Positions 46,148-56,855 of a stretch of 64,000 nt of DNA are shown here, piece after piece. The DNA lies in contig OZ038526.1 of the NCBI GenBank assembly GCA_964036665.1, positions 21,700,001 to 21,764,000 on the forward strand, written 5' to 3'. The position numbers were made by a program, and so were the translations under genes. The notes under the pieces were generated by a model that ran no database searches, was not told the DNA's origin, and saw nothing but the letters and a program-made list of their open reading frames with translations. How positions within the stretch are numbered: the first letter of the stretch is position 1; each line of letters opens with the position of its first letter. Source of the DNA: Gordius sp. MW1 (lineage: Eukaryota > Nematomorpha > Gordioida > Gordea > Gordiidae).

Positions 46148-47530
46148 TTTGTTTCAAAAAGTTGTAAAATATATCACATCGTCAACATGACTGTCAGCGC
46201 TGGAGCCGAGCGACCTCTCATCTAAATATCTAAAGAAGCTGACCACCTTAGTGTGACAAATAGCTATTGAAGAATATACATATGTAGACTAAAAAATGAC
46301 AATTTTTTGTAAAAAAAACTTATCTAAGTGCATTTTTGTAAAATACAGAACCATACTCGCCAAAAAGCTTATACATACAATGAAGATTAAGCTATAAAAT
46401 CTTGAACTAACGTAGTTCTTGATAAAATTTATACTACCAAAAAGGCCAGATCCATCTATAATTACGTTTTATTATTAAATTTTATAACTATCGTGGGTGT
46501 AAGATCTCCATGAATACCTTCGCGGGTTAAATGGTAACAACCTTTTACTGTCGGGTAAAGTGTGTGTACAATCTGTTTATAAATGTCCGCAAAGTTTTGA
46601 AATAAAAAAATGGGTTTCAATTTTTATTTTTTAAATATTTTTTTAAATATTAGGGTAAAAATTTAAAAAATTTTTAAATTAAAACATATCGAGATTTCTC
46701 GTCGAGACGAGGTCGAGATCTTCATAATCGCACCCGAGACGAGACGATATTTTATTTTAAAGATGGAGACGAAACGAGATCAAAACATTAACTGTTTAAT
46801 ACAAATTTGTAAATTAACTAGAATTCACAGCGAGACATTTGTATTCAAAATTATATGCAGGATATGATGATTAAACAACTCTTTAATAATTTATCAATGT
46901 CTATGATTCAAAATTAAATTAAGGTGTTCCGCTTATTACAAAAAAAATAATATTAATAATTTAAAATAAAAATAAGAGCAAAAATATTCATCGAAATGAA
47001 TAAATATTCATGAAAAGATTAGATTTACGTGTGACTAATGCATATTATAGTACCCAAGCTTCGTAGTAGAGACCTGCAGGGTCCCCGCCCGGCCCGCTAA
47101 TTGACGTGGAACTTGCTCGTTTTTTGATGTATTAACAATGGTATGATATAAGATTGTTCTAACAAACTTATAATTTTTAAAAATGACACACTTAGGGCCT
47201 AAAATCAATGAGGACTACTATCTGCCCTTTTATATGTGGGATTGATATAATTATAAAACAAAAATTTTTCACAATTTGGTATAGTATATTTATACTAGTC
47301 CCAAGCCCAGCCCTATTATTTATTAACCAACCCTAGCTTAAACCATGCTTTAATAAGCTATACACAACAGTTGCAAGTTTAAATCAGCTGATAAAACATC
47401 ACACTTTAAAACCGAAACATTTGGGTACTTTACTGCTCAAGCATCTTAAAGCATGTAGCTTAAAATGTATTACATAGAACTGATATCATCTAATAAAGTT
47501 GGCATAAAAACCAGGTGGGCTATATCTTAG
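46148..47530. other. AT-rich DNA with MITE scraps
   Basis: It contains GAGACGAGACGATA-type motifs (46690-46770) and a GGGTCCCCGCCCGGCCCGC scrap at about 47079, both resembling hAT subterminal repeats. No gene. Confidence 0.4.
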
Positions 47531-47752
47531 AGACCTGGACGAGTGACCGAAACCCAACCCTACTTGGAAACGAGCCCATGTCGGGTCAGGTTCGGATTGA
47601 ATTTCTGAAATGGCTTAATGTTGAGTCGGGTACAGGTTGAAGATTTTCAAATGCTTTTGGGTTCGGTCGGAACCATATGTCGGGTCGGGGGTCGGTTTAA
47701 AAATTGTAAAAAAAAATTCGGGTGAAAAAGTGACCTTGCAGGTTTCTAGCGC
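47531..47752. mobile_element. hAT-type MITE with GGGTCGGGTC motifs
   Basis: The ends TAGAGACCTGGACGAGTGACC and GTGACCTTGCAGGTTTCTA are inverted and partly degenerate. The interior repeats GGGTCGGG/TCGGGTC. Non-coding; TSD not clear. Confidence 0.55.
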
Positions 47753-47754
47753 CG

Positions 47755-48095
47755 GGGTGGGCAAATATCATAAATTTATATTTCGAGCAGGTACCATATA
47801 AAATTTGAGACAATAGGGCCAAACGAGATTCTTTATATAGCGTATTATTTTGTTTTTGTATATTATTTTGTCACTTTTTTATTTAATTTTATAACACACA
47901 TATAAATGGTAGTTTTTATCCAAATAATAATCTATATTCAAAACTCTAACAAAAATAGTGCTAAAAAACATTATTTAGGGCCGGGCAGCTTCATAAAATT
48001 GGGCTTGGCCAAGTGGACTGTTAGAGGGGTTCGAGTCGGCAATTTTAAATGTGTTGATTTCGATCAAAAAAATGCAAACAAATTTGACCTCTAAT
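47755..48095. mobile_element. GGGCCGGGC MITE remnant
   Basis: The right end AAATTTGACCTCTA and AGGGCCGGGCAGCTTC match the family of 20077-21024. The left end is degraded. An ORF across it has no known homology. Confidence 0.5.
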
Positions 48096-49263
48096 AGGGA
48101 TATATATTTTACCTAATAATATGAAAATAGGAAAAAGTGTGGTTATATTAGGCAATAACTATATGATGAGAGCACCCTTGGGAGGACAGGTCTCTTGAAT
48201 TTGAGACAAAGCTATAACATAAATCAAATTCTGATTCAAGGTTGATTTTTGTGCCTTCTAAATAACTAAAAGATAATTTAGGCAACATTTAATGCCCCTT
48301 GAGGTTCTGGCAAGGCAGCATATCTCGCGGAAGCAAAATTTGAAAGTTAGTTGGAGTCGGAACTTGTTTTTTCTTATCGAAATTCATTCATTTAGTTGTA
48401 TAATGAAAAAATAAAGCAGGGGATAAATATTGTTAATTTCTATAAACACCTAAATGGACTCAAATATTACTTCGGAATTTCTGCATCTAAGCAATTCCAC
48501 TTCTTTTAAAATTAATCTGGGCGTACCCATGATCTGAACTAGAAGAGGGCAATAATGCTTTAAGGAGGGGCAAAATGATAATTTTTTGAATAAACCATAA
48601 TTATATTAAATTTTTTATGAATTTTTGGTTTTAGAGGGGGCAGTCGCGTCTCCCTGCCACCTCCTAGCTACCTCCAAGTCAATTACATAAATTAGCTTTA
48701 GCGCTGCTAAAAAAAAAATCGGATACTCTTAGTCAACACTGTTTCTTATAAATTTCATCTAATGGTCAAAATATACCTTTTACATTTTTGCATAGCAAAG
48801 ATGTATATTAGAATCTTTATCTAGATAAGAAAGTCAATTAACTCTTTTGTCAAAGAGAACGACCTCATTAATAAAACTATGGAATATCCAATTTAAATGT
48901 GATTATTAGCGAAATGAGTTGTAAACGAGGATGTAGTATATAAATGGAATGTATGGAGAAGCGGAGCGAAGTTGAGGTGAGATGTTAAATGGAGTGATCG
49001 CTTTGGTTGAATTGTGTTTGGCTTATGTCTAGTTGGAGAAAATTCTAGAATATCCAGGGGGTATAGGCTAAATCCTGAAAACGCAGAAAGTCGAAACTAC
49101 GAAAATGCTATTGCTACGATTTTCAAATTTCCATATGCATGTGTGTGTTTTTGCTTTGAAGGCGTTCGAGAGCTTAGTAAGTGCAATTTAAGATTGAGAT
49201 GGCGCATAAGGCCACGTTATTACAACGTGATTAATTGTACCTGTAATGTTTTAATATAAAATT
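48096..49263. other. Intergenic DNA, weak MITE remnant, no gene
   Basis: A decayed CTGGGCGTACCC...CTAGCTACC pair (about 48518-48673) is probably a CATGGGCGTAGCC MITE. An 81-codon plus-strand frame at 49014-49259 is unrecognised and unsupported. Confidence 0.4.
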
Positions 49264-49688
49264 TTACAAACAATATGCAGAATTTTGTTCACAATAACTG
49301 GAAGTTTTCTCAGCTTGGGTTCTTTTATGACCAAGATTCACAATCTTATGGAAGAACTGGAAAATCATTTCTTTAATGATTCTGAGTCGCGTAAGAAGCG
49401 TCAACTGACGAGATCTCCATATGGCATAACAAGAATAAAATTTAACAAAAGTCCTTTGCAGTTTTGAATCCACATCAGCTTCCGCATACATGTCTGGTGT
49501 GAGGTCTACTCCCAAGTATCGAATTTTTTGAGATACAGTAATTGTGTTGTTGTTGATAAATAACTTTTCATCTAAGGGAACGTTTAGTGTTAGTATCGCG
49601 CATTTGTCAGCATCGATAAATAGTCCAGCTTGTTTGGCCTGAATGGAGAATCTATTCACCATGGAATGTGCCTTCTGTATAGAGGCCA
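49264..49688 (-). pseudogene. LINE reverse transcriptase fragment (palm end/thumb)
   Basis: The frame reads VNRFSIQAKQAGLFIDADKC, then RYLGVDL and SKLQRTFVKFYS. The K(C/T)..L....YLGV.L segment is the conserved end of the palm and start of the thumb in non-LTR reverse transcriptases. The copy is cut on its upstream side at about 49689 by a repeat beginning TAGTGATGGGAAAA. Clade not assigned. Confidence 0.65.
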
Positions 49689-49997
49689 CTAGTGATGGGA
49701 AAACCCGGGGTTTTATAAACCCCAAGCCTGAGGTTTTAGGTTTAGCCTAGGTTTTGCATCCACCTAAGGGTTCCCAAATCCCAAACAAAAATTTTGGGGT
49801 AGATTCAAACTCTAGCTCAAAACCTTAGGCCGGAACGAAATGCAAAACCCAGAGTTAAGGTTGGGTCAGGTAACCATGGGGTTTCCATAAATAAGGTATA
49901 GTTTTTATATCCTAATATTTTGACTGAAATACAGTCACTAAGCAATTTTTTAATTAAATTATTAATTATCATTTGTTTAGATTTAAAAAAAAATATA
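49689..49997. mobile_element. Half of a MITE with AACCCCGGGGTT motifs
   Basis: It starts TAGTGATGGGAAAACCCGGG, immediately inside the LINE fragment, followed by GGGGTTTTATAAACCCC, GAGGTTTTAGGTTT and GGGTTTTGCATTTC-type inverse motifs. The right end is not found: the LTR element at 50002 abuts it. It shares TAGTGATGG with the insertions at 61449 and 62823. Confidence 0.5.
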
Positions 49998-50001
49998 GTA
50001 T

Positions 50002-50637
50002 TATTAAATCCGCAAAAGGCTACCAATATTAAGTCCACACTCCTATTATTTAATACAGAAATAAATATGCACAATTGGCGTAGTAAATCAATAAATATAA
50101 TATCGATCGGATAAGGTAATATTGGACGATGGCCGGCGAGATTTATCCCTACAACCAATAGGCTAGAATAGGTGACGTCTACGGGCAAAATGAAGGTATC
50201 GGATTAAGGGACGTTTGTCTCTGCCGCTGGACGAATGTGTTCTAAAGATGAAAAATAAACATATCCTCTCGCAGGACTAACGTGTCCTGAGTCGAAAAAT
50301 AAATATCTCGTCCCGCAGGACTAACGTGTTTCTAAAGAACAAATTAAATAACTGATTTTATCATGGTCAAATTCTTGCTATTTAAACCTTGTCGATGCAC
50401 TTCTTTGCATGAGGGATGCCGACCGTTCGATGTACTGCACATCTTCACTAATGAGACGTGCCTTTTACATATTTGTCTGCTTCTACTTAGTGTCCATTTA
50501 TTCACATAACTAATTACATTACATTTTATTCACACACCCATTACTTTAAACATTATTCCCACCATTAGTTGGCCAGATACAACACGCCACCTTATTTGCA
50601 TAAGCGCCACTGACCACATTAAACCACAACTACAACA
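50002..50637 (-). repeat. 3' LTR of the older Ty3/gypsy element
   Basis: It aligns over its length with 55258-55900, with scattered substitutions and indels, e.g. GTCCACACTCC against ATCCACCCTCC. The divergence indicates an older insertion than the nested element. Confidence 0.75.
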
Positions 50638-50689
50638 CTCCCCTTTTACCTTTTCCGGCACCTTTTATTTAGGTCCAAGGGAAAACTGC

Positions 50690-50890
50690 TGTAGGGCCTC
50701 CGTATCACACCTCTATCGGTGTTTATTGTTAAAATCTTAGACGTCTTATCATCTACACGTAACTCAAAGTAAGCCTTCCTAAGATCTATTTTTAAAAAGA
50801 ATAACCATTTCGATTCTAAGTAGGGGGTATAACATCTATCCCATCTATAACGTTATTGACCTTATCAACCCAAATAAAAGGTATTAGACG
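50690..50890 (-). pseudogene. Reverse transcriptase fragment of the older Ty3/gypsy element
   Basis: The frame reads LDLRKAYFELRVDDKTSKIL followed by TINTDRG, matching the IDLR.AY.Q..VD...KK.L..NT..G block of Ty3/gypsy reverse transcriptases. It lies directly upstream (minus strand) of the polypurine tract and LTR, so the rest of pol has been deleted. Frames upstream are broken. Confidence 0.65.
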
Positions 50891-51395
50891 GGTAGGGCAA
50901 AACGAGTAATTGCATCTGAGTTAACCTTTATCGAAAAAAATGTTATCCTTCAAACAACCTAGTTTTTCACGAAAAAATTTAGCTATATTGACTTTAATTC
51001 TATCAATGTTCTAATGCCACAGTCTCCCGACGTACTGACCATCACAATCAACCCAACCAGGGGTCGTAGGCGTATTATCGTAAACCCTTGCCTCTGAAAC
51101 CGAAGGTTGGCTTATTAACTGTGTCCATTGCCTTATTAATAACACAAGGATTTATGCTCGTTTACAGATGCTGCCTTGAAACCGGGTGTTGCATGGCCAT
51201 CAGCATTAATAATTAAACAATTGATTTTTATATTTCCTATAGTATTGTCTATTTTCTAATCGATAATGAATGACTCTTCTAAAACTCTCGCCTGCACATA
51301 CTCGAACTTTAGTATTCCCTAAAATTTAATATTCGACCCGTCTAATTGTTTCACTAAAACATGACTTTTAGTAATGTGTTTAAAAGGCCATAATT

Positions 51396-51900
51396 TTAAA
51401 AAATTACATTTACTAAAACCGAAATTGGGGCCCCAGAATCTACCAAAAAATTTATTTGATTACCTTCAATATTTAAATAAACCACCGGAGTTTCGCCCAT
51501 ATGGGTCGCACGAGCGTTGTCTATAATGAGGTGTGTTATTTTAAAAATTATTAACAATCTACAATTGCGTCTGAAATGCCCCAATTAGTTGCAATAAAAG
51601 CAACGCGGGACCGAGGTCCTAACCCTGTAAATCTGTGTTACGCGCTGCATTTTGATTACTATAATTATTATTATTTTTTAATATCAATTTTTTTATTAAA
51701 TAAAACTATAAAAAACTATAAAAATTATATGCGAGGTAAACATTCAAAAATTGCTATAGCGTTAAAATGACAAATTATGATTCCGATTTTCTGTTTAATG
51801 AAAAAAGTTTCCCTATTGTCAAGGGTATTGGCAGCTATACGGCGTCCCAATTCTTTCAGAAGGGCTTGGGTTTTAGGACCTATTGTTGTAAGGGTAGTGG
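51396..51900 (-). pseudogene. Gag end and protease fragment of the older element
   Basis: Starting at about 51900 on the minus strand: a gag-like stretch (LLKELGRRIAANTLDNRETF), then a broken zinc knuckle ending GHFRRNC near 51560, then FLVDSGAPISVL near 51425, an aspartic protease site with DSG intact. The frame is cut at 51900/54378 by the younger element. Stops separate the pieces. Confidence 0.65.
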
Positions 51901-51904
51901 GCAC

Positions 51905-52124
51905 TGTTGTATACTGCAACTGCATACTCCACCATGCGCGTTTATTCAAATTAGGTTATTCAAATTATATTCATTATCACGGCACTATCACACAATCACC
52001 CTACCATCACGCGATCACCTTATCATCACGCGATCTCCCTACCATCACGCGTTCTTACCCTTTATATACAAAAAATCGCTAATAGTATATATATATCCAC
52101 CAATAAATATATCAAGACGCAACA
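51905..52124 (+). repeat. 5' LTR of the young Ty3/gypsy element
   Basis: It has TG...CA ends. It contains three ATCACGCG motifs (CCATCACGCGATC, TCATCACGCGATC, CCATCACGCGTTC) about 20 bp apart, and TTTATATAC (possible TATA) near 52062. The motif cluster may be a regulatory array. Confidence 0.9.
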
Positions 52125-52811
52125 ATGGCGCGGTCGACCCTTACTTTCCACCCATATAGTCCTTCGGATAATATTGACCTCTACATATCACAGTTCAACC
52201 ACTATCATCTAGTAGTTGGCGGCGATAAGAAATCCCTTTTCTTGACGGTATGCGGATCGGATAATTATGAACTGCTGATCAATCTTCTTTCCCCTTCGGA
52301 CCCGTTACAAAAGACTTTCGAAGAAATAGTGTCCACCTTGAAAAGTTTCTTCGCTCCCTCTCTGAGTGCAATTGTCCACAGATGTAAATTCCACAAATGC
52401 GTACAAGTAGAAGGTGAAAATATTGATTCCTTTGCAGCTAAACTTAAAGGTATATCTATCAATTGCAACTTTGGTGCCTCTCTCGAGGAAAACCTAAGGG
52501 ATCGGTTCGTGGCGGGGTTACATAATAACAAGATTGTGGAGCGACTATTGATTGTAGATAATCTGACATGGCAAGGGGCATTAGATATTGCGAGATCAAT
52601 GGAACGGGCAAGATTCCAAAGCCATATGTTGACCCAACAATTGGAACCCGTTCATACAGTGACTAAACCCACAGCATCAAATATGAAATGTTTTGCCTGT
52701 GGGGGAACCACCTTCGAGTCAACTGTAAATTCCGTTTTGCGACGTGTTATAAATGCCATACCCAAGGCCATATCGGAAAGATATGCCGTGTCAAACAGGT
52801 TTCCTCATTAG
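52125..52811 (+). pseudogene. gag of the young Ty3/gypsy element, frameshifted at the zinc knuckle
   Basis: A 228-codon frame starting with ATG immediately after the LTR. The capsid-like part includes NIDSFAAKLKGISINCNFG and LRDRFVAGL, typical of Ty3/gypsy Gag proteins that package element RNA. The frame enters the first zinc knuckle (KCFACGG, near 52690) and then shifts at a run of five G. The remainder of two CCHC knuckles (CX2CX3HX4C and CX2CX4HX4C) lies in the next frame, 52700-52790. The base change in the homopolymer is the likely cause; a programmed frameshift is less likely at this site. Confidence 0.75.
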
Positions 52812-53500
52812 ATTATTTCCATTTAAAAGACTCGTTGCGGCCATGCTATGCTTTGAAGGTAAATGACCGTATGTTAAATTTTGAAATTGACACTCGGTCA
52901 GCGGTCACCTTGATTAATGCTCTCAATGGGGCCCACCTTACCACTCAACCGTGTTGTACCGAGTTAAGGGGTTATGATGGTTCGTCTATACCGCTAAAGG
53001 GATCGGCAAGAGTAATTGTGCAAGAAGAGGACGCAACCCACCAACTCTTGCTTTACGTCGCTGATGGGAGCGGGCAAAACATTTTGGGAAGAGACTGGTT
53101 AAGGATATTTTCACACATATTACGTCAACTAGCTGAGGATTGGGAGCAAAACAAACCTTTCCATACGAGATTAATCCACGATGATGTTGTAACCAATGAT
53201 ATTATTAAAAAATATCCGTTGTTGTTTAAAAATAAATTGGGGGGCGGGGTAGTTGGTTATGAAGCAAAGCTAAAATTAAAAGATGAGTTATGTCCACGTT
53301 TTTTTCGCCCTAGACCTATTCCCTATACGTTAAAACCTAAAATTGACGAAGAATTAGATAGGTTAGTTAAAGAAGGTATCTTAAAACCCATAAAATATAC
53401 TGCAAAACAAATAATATTCGTAATGCATATTCCAGCCCGTATTATCCTCGATCCAACGGAGAAGCCGAACGTTTTGTACGAACATTCAAGGAGTTTTTGA
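52700..53500 (+). pseudogene. Protease and truncated reverse transcriptase of the young element
   Basis: After the zinc knuckles the frame has FEIDTRS at the aspartic protease site, where the family has DTGS or DSGA; the glycine is replaced by arginine, so the protease should be inactive. Further on are ILGRDWL, then PRFFRPRPIPYTLKPKI and LDRLVKEGILKPI, the start of the reverse transcriptase domain. It then jumps directly to integrase sequence at about 53425-53450: the catalytic RT motifs, RNase H and the integrase core are lost in one deletion, and the join shifts frame. Confidence 0.75.
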
Positions 53501-54144
53501 ACAAAACTAGAAATTTTAAAAACGATAAATTATATAACTTTCTGTTTTCTTATAGGAACACCATTCACCCAACAACTGGATTAACTCCAGCCAATCTATT
53601 AATCAAAATTCAACCAATCGGTCCATTAAACTTACTCAAACCACATGTAACTGGTCTTGACAAAGACGAGTTGGCACCTATCAAACGAAAATTTGTAATT
53701 GGAGATAGAGTATGGGTTAGAACTTTCACAACTAATGATCAATTATGGGTAACGGGAAAAATATTAAAAATCTTAGGCCCAGTATCATACATGATAGAAA
53801 TGGATAATGGGGCATTATGGAAGAGACATGGTGATCATCTTAGAAAATCTTTAGATAACGCGGACACGCTAAACAATGAAGATCAATTGGCTGACATTTC
53901 GCACTCACTACCGGATGCTCTGCCACAAAATGTTCCCAGTGATTTACTTGACGCCACCGCTCTGCAACAGCCTAATCTACCACATGATGAAGCTAGCGAT
54001 AAAATGCTTGTTTCCATTCCACCCCCGCTCTCACCTCTACCCCCTCGTACGGACTCCCCTTATTCACCTATACCCTCACCCAAAATAACGGTCCGGCGAT
54101 CTACACGAATCCGAAAACCTATAGAAAGATATGGAATAACTTAA
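53470..54144 (+). pseudogene. Integrase C-terminal part of the young element
   Basis: It starts in AERFVRTFKEFL (another frame, about 53465) and continues in the long frame 53497-54144 with LFSYRNTIHPTTGLTPANLL, GDRVWVRTF and a small barrel-like domain ending WKRHGDHLRKS. It closes with a proline-rich tail and RRSTRIRKP. The catalytic D,D,E residues lie in the deleted part. Confidence 0.75.
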
Positions 54145-54156
54145 GGGGGTAGGAGA
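54143..54156 (+). promoter_or_regulatory. Polypurine tract of the young LTR element
   Basis: AAGGGGGTAGGAGA directly precedes the 3' LTR; one T interrupts. It is the expected primer site for plus-strand synthesis. Confidence 0.7.
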
Positions 54157-54377
54157 TGTTGTATACTGCAACTGCATACTCCACCATGCGCGTTTATTCA
54201 AATTAGGTTATTCAAATTATATTCATTATCACGGCACTATCACACAATCACCCTACCATCACGCGATACCTTATCATCACGCGATCTCCCTACCATCACG
54301 CGTTCTTACCCTTTATATACAAAAAATCGCTAATAGTATATATATATATCCACCAATAAATATATCAAGACGCAACA
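54157..54377 (+). repeat. 3' LTR of the young Ty3/gypsy element
   Basis: Near-identical to 51905-52124: one base absent in GCGATACC (GCGATCACC in the 5' LTR) and one extra TA pair. Followed by the TSD GGCAC. Confidence 0.9.
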
Positions 54378-54432
54378 GGCACTATGGGGGAAAAAACTAG
54401 TGAGGAATTAAGTTCTGCGTATTTAGCGGACT

Positions 54433-54900
54433 TTAATCTTCAGAATCAACAAGGGGGTCTTTGTTTTGGTTAGCAAAGGCATCCGGACAGGTGTAGTCCC
54501 AAGCTAGGCATAGCTCTTTTGCCCATGGGATAAGGGTCTGTTTATCAGGTTTTTTCTGGTCGCTAAGGCAAAGACCATTAGGCTCCAATTGGGAGGGAAA
54601 GCCCGCCTTTTTTGAATGTCTTCTGTAGAAGAGCATTAACAGATGTGTGCCGTAGAAATCTGGCCTTATAAAATTTGCAATGCAAGCCGTGGTGACCTTT
54701 TGTACCAACAGATGAGCCACATAAGTTGCATTGATGAGAGGCAACTATATCACATCCTAGGCGGAGCCCTGTTGCAATCCTGAACTCGTTGCTGGAGAGT
54801 TGAAGGTCATGAGTCCGACAAAGGATGGCCTCCAACCACTCGTGGCCGGACCTTGATGCAAAACTTCTTAAAGCTGGTAACTCCTCAACAAACTTTTAAC
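54433..54900 (-). pseudogene. Non-LTR retrotransposon ORF tail with zinc finger and PD motif
   Basis: On the minus strand from about 54895: LPALRSFASRSGHEWLEAIL, then FRIATGLRLG, a C-x2-C...H-x4-C finger (CNLC, HHGLHC), ARFLRH and, one frame over, KKPDKQTLIPW and WDYTCPDAFA. This order matches the fragment at 29817-30357. Similar tails follow reverse transcriptase in LINE-like elements and look like a restriction-type nuclease domain (inference). One frameshift (near 54580) separates the halves. It lies within the older LTR element, so it probably inserted there. Confidence 0.6.
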
Positions 54901-55248
54901 CAAATTAAACGAAGCTTTTGGTACAAATATGATCATTAAAATAAGATAGGTGATCGATCAGAAATAAAGAGAAAATAAATTCATAGCGTTGACACCAATA
55001 ATTTGATTAAAGTCCATCTACAGGAGGTACTATATCAACTAATTATAAAAATTAATATCAAGATAATCATAACAAGTAAAGATTTTTCGATTATTACAAT
55101 AAAAAAAATTAAGAAGTTACGTGGTCCTTTTCCTTTTCTTTTGTACGCAACCCGAACGTCTAGTGCCTCGAATCTTGTAGATCAGGATTGACGGTAGATC
55201 AAAAATTCGGTTTTCGCCTCTAGCCGTGGGTATAGATTTTCCGCCTAG

Positions 55249-55900
55249 TGCTACCAATATTAAGTCCGCAAAAGGCAACCAATATTAAATCCACCCTCCT
55301 TTTATTTAATACAGAAATAAATATGCACAATTGGCGTAGTAAATCAATAAATATAATATCGATCGGATAAGGTAAATATTGGACGATGGCCGGCGAGATT
55401 TATCCGTACAACGAATAGGCTAGAATAGGTGACGTCTACGGGCAAAATAAAGGTATCGGATTAAGGGACGTTTGCCCTTTGTTAGATTTGCCGCTGGACC
55501 AATGGGTTCTAAAGAAAAAATAAACATATCCCCCCTCAGGCCTAACGTGTCCTGAGTCGAAAAATAAATATCTCTTCCCGCAGGACTAACGTGTTCTAAA
55601 GAACAAATCAAATAACTAATATAATCATGGTCAAATTCTCGCTATTTAAACCTTGTCGATGCACTTCTCAATTTGAGGGATGCCGACCGTTCGATGTACT
55701 GCACATTTTCACTAATGAGACGTGCCTTTTACATATTCGTCTGCTTCTACTTAGTGTCTATTTATTCACATAACTAATTACATTACATTTCATTCACACA
55801 CCCATTACTTTAAACATTATTCCACCATTAGTTGGCCAGATACAACATGCCACCTTATTTGCATATGCGCAACTGACCACATTAAACCACAACTACAACA
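55249..55900 (-). repeat. 5' LTR of the older Ty3/gypsy element
   Basis: Pairs with 50002-50637. The proximal edge has TGCTACCAATATTAAGTCC, with a partial duplication of that motif 25 bp further on, so the inner boundary is uncertain by about 9 bp. Followed by AGTAT. Confidence 0.7.
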
Positions 55901-56114
55901 AGTATTCTAATATCAATATATAAAATAATAATATCAAATCAAAACTTGACTATTTTGTAATAATTAATGTAAATGTATTATATAGGTTAGCGCCATCTTT
56001 AAACGATTTTAATTTAGATGAACACATTATATCCCTGACGCATTGCCCTTCATATATTATTATAGTGACTGTGTGAGGTGTGTGTTGTGTAGTAGTAGCA
56101 CAGCACCATATAAC
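55901..56114. other. Spacer between the LTR element and the palindrome
   Basis: AT-rich; nothing recognised. Confidence 0.4.
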
Positions 56115-56457
56115 TCCCCCCCCCCTTCTCTTTCCCTCAGCTTATAATGAGAGCATGGGGATAGCCTTGCTCCAAAATAATCACACCCAAATAGTAAGGC
56201 TAAATATTTAGTCCCCTTGCACCAACCCTGCTCTACCCCGGGCCACCCCTGTTCCCAACCCCGTTCCACCCCGCTCCAACCCCACATCACCTAAATATTA
56301 TTTTGTATGTGAGGCGATGCGCTACTATGCTATGACGCATATGCAGAAGTTAGGAGAGGAAGGAAAGGGTAGGGGATAGTGCGTGCTGCTACAAGCTCAT
56401 ATGCTATGCAGTAGTTAAGAGAGAGAGACGGGGTAGAAGATAGTTATTGTTATTAAA

Positions 56458-56855
56458 GAATCCGTGTCAGCTCACAAAGGTCCAACTCACAAATAAGGGT
56501 TAACGATGGATGACGCATGCGCATTATAAAAAGGGTTAACGTTTAGATAATCAGTATATTAGAATTAAATTTCAAATAAGGAGGGAATTTGATGTGCATC
56601 TAATCCTAACCCTAACCCTAACCTAAAACGCTGACCTAAAACACTACCCCGAACTTTAACCCTGTCCCTTAAAGTTTTATAGTGCAGCAATAATTGTTAA
56701 ATGCATACGCATGCGCATTATTAAAAATCTGATAAATGAGCAGCTATCTGATTGGTCTGTTAAATGCATACGCATGCGCATTATAAAAAGGTTAACGATC
56801 GTTAACTCCTGTTAACGATTTGTGAGTTGACCCTTTGTGAGTTGACTTGAAAGGG
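56458..56855. mobile_element. 398-bp MITE with TCACAAA inverted ends, perfect TSD
   Basis: TTATTAAA flanks both sides (56450-56457 and 56856-56863), an 8-bp duplication. The end blocks GTCAGCTCACAAAGGTCC and AACTCACAAA face their inverse TTTGTGAGTTGACCC at the other end. Inside are three GCATGCGCATTATAAAAA-type motifs and CCTAACCCTAACCCTAACC, a telomere-like run. Non-coding. Confidence 0.85.

Larger units (their letters stand above)
51905..54377 (+). mobile_element. Young internally deleted Ty3/gypsy LTR element (2473 bp)
   Basis: The LTRs 51905-52124 (220 bp) and 54157-54377 (221 bp) begin TGTTG and end CAACA. They differ only by one missing base and one TA unit in a (TA)n run. GGCAC flanks both sides (51900-51904 and 54378-54382). 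A polypurine tract AAGGGGGTAGGAGA precedes the 3' LTR. Gag, protease, the N-terminal part of reverse transcriptase and the integrase C-terminal part remain; the RT core, RNase H and integrase catalytic core are deleted. It would need proteins from another copy. Confidence 0.93.
50002..55900 (-). mobile_element. Ty3/gypsy-type LTR element, older, with a nested younger one
   Basis: LTR-like direct repeats of about 640 bp at 50002-50637 and 55249/55258-55900; on the minus strand each begins TGTTGTAG. Just before the 3' LTR the minus strand reads AAAAGGTAAAAGGGGAG, a polypurine tract. AGTAT lies at 49997-50001 and 55901-55905, a probable 5-bp TSD. Relics of gag, zinc knuckle, protease and reverse transcriptase occur on the minus strand between 51900 and 50690. 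RNase H and integrase are not found. The region is interrupted by the 51905-54377 element and holds a LINE tail at 54433-54900. Confidence 0.75.

Noticed and set aside
50002-55900. One single full-length retroelement
   Set aside because: Two different LTR pairs, opposite orientations and a GGCAC duplication show two nested elements.
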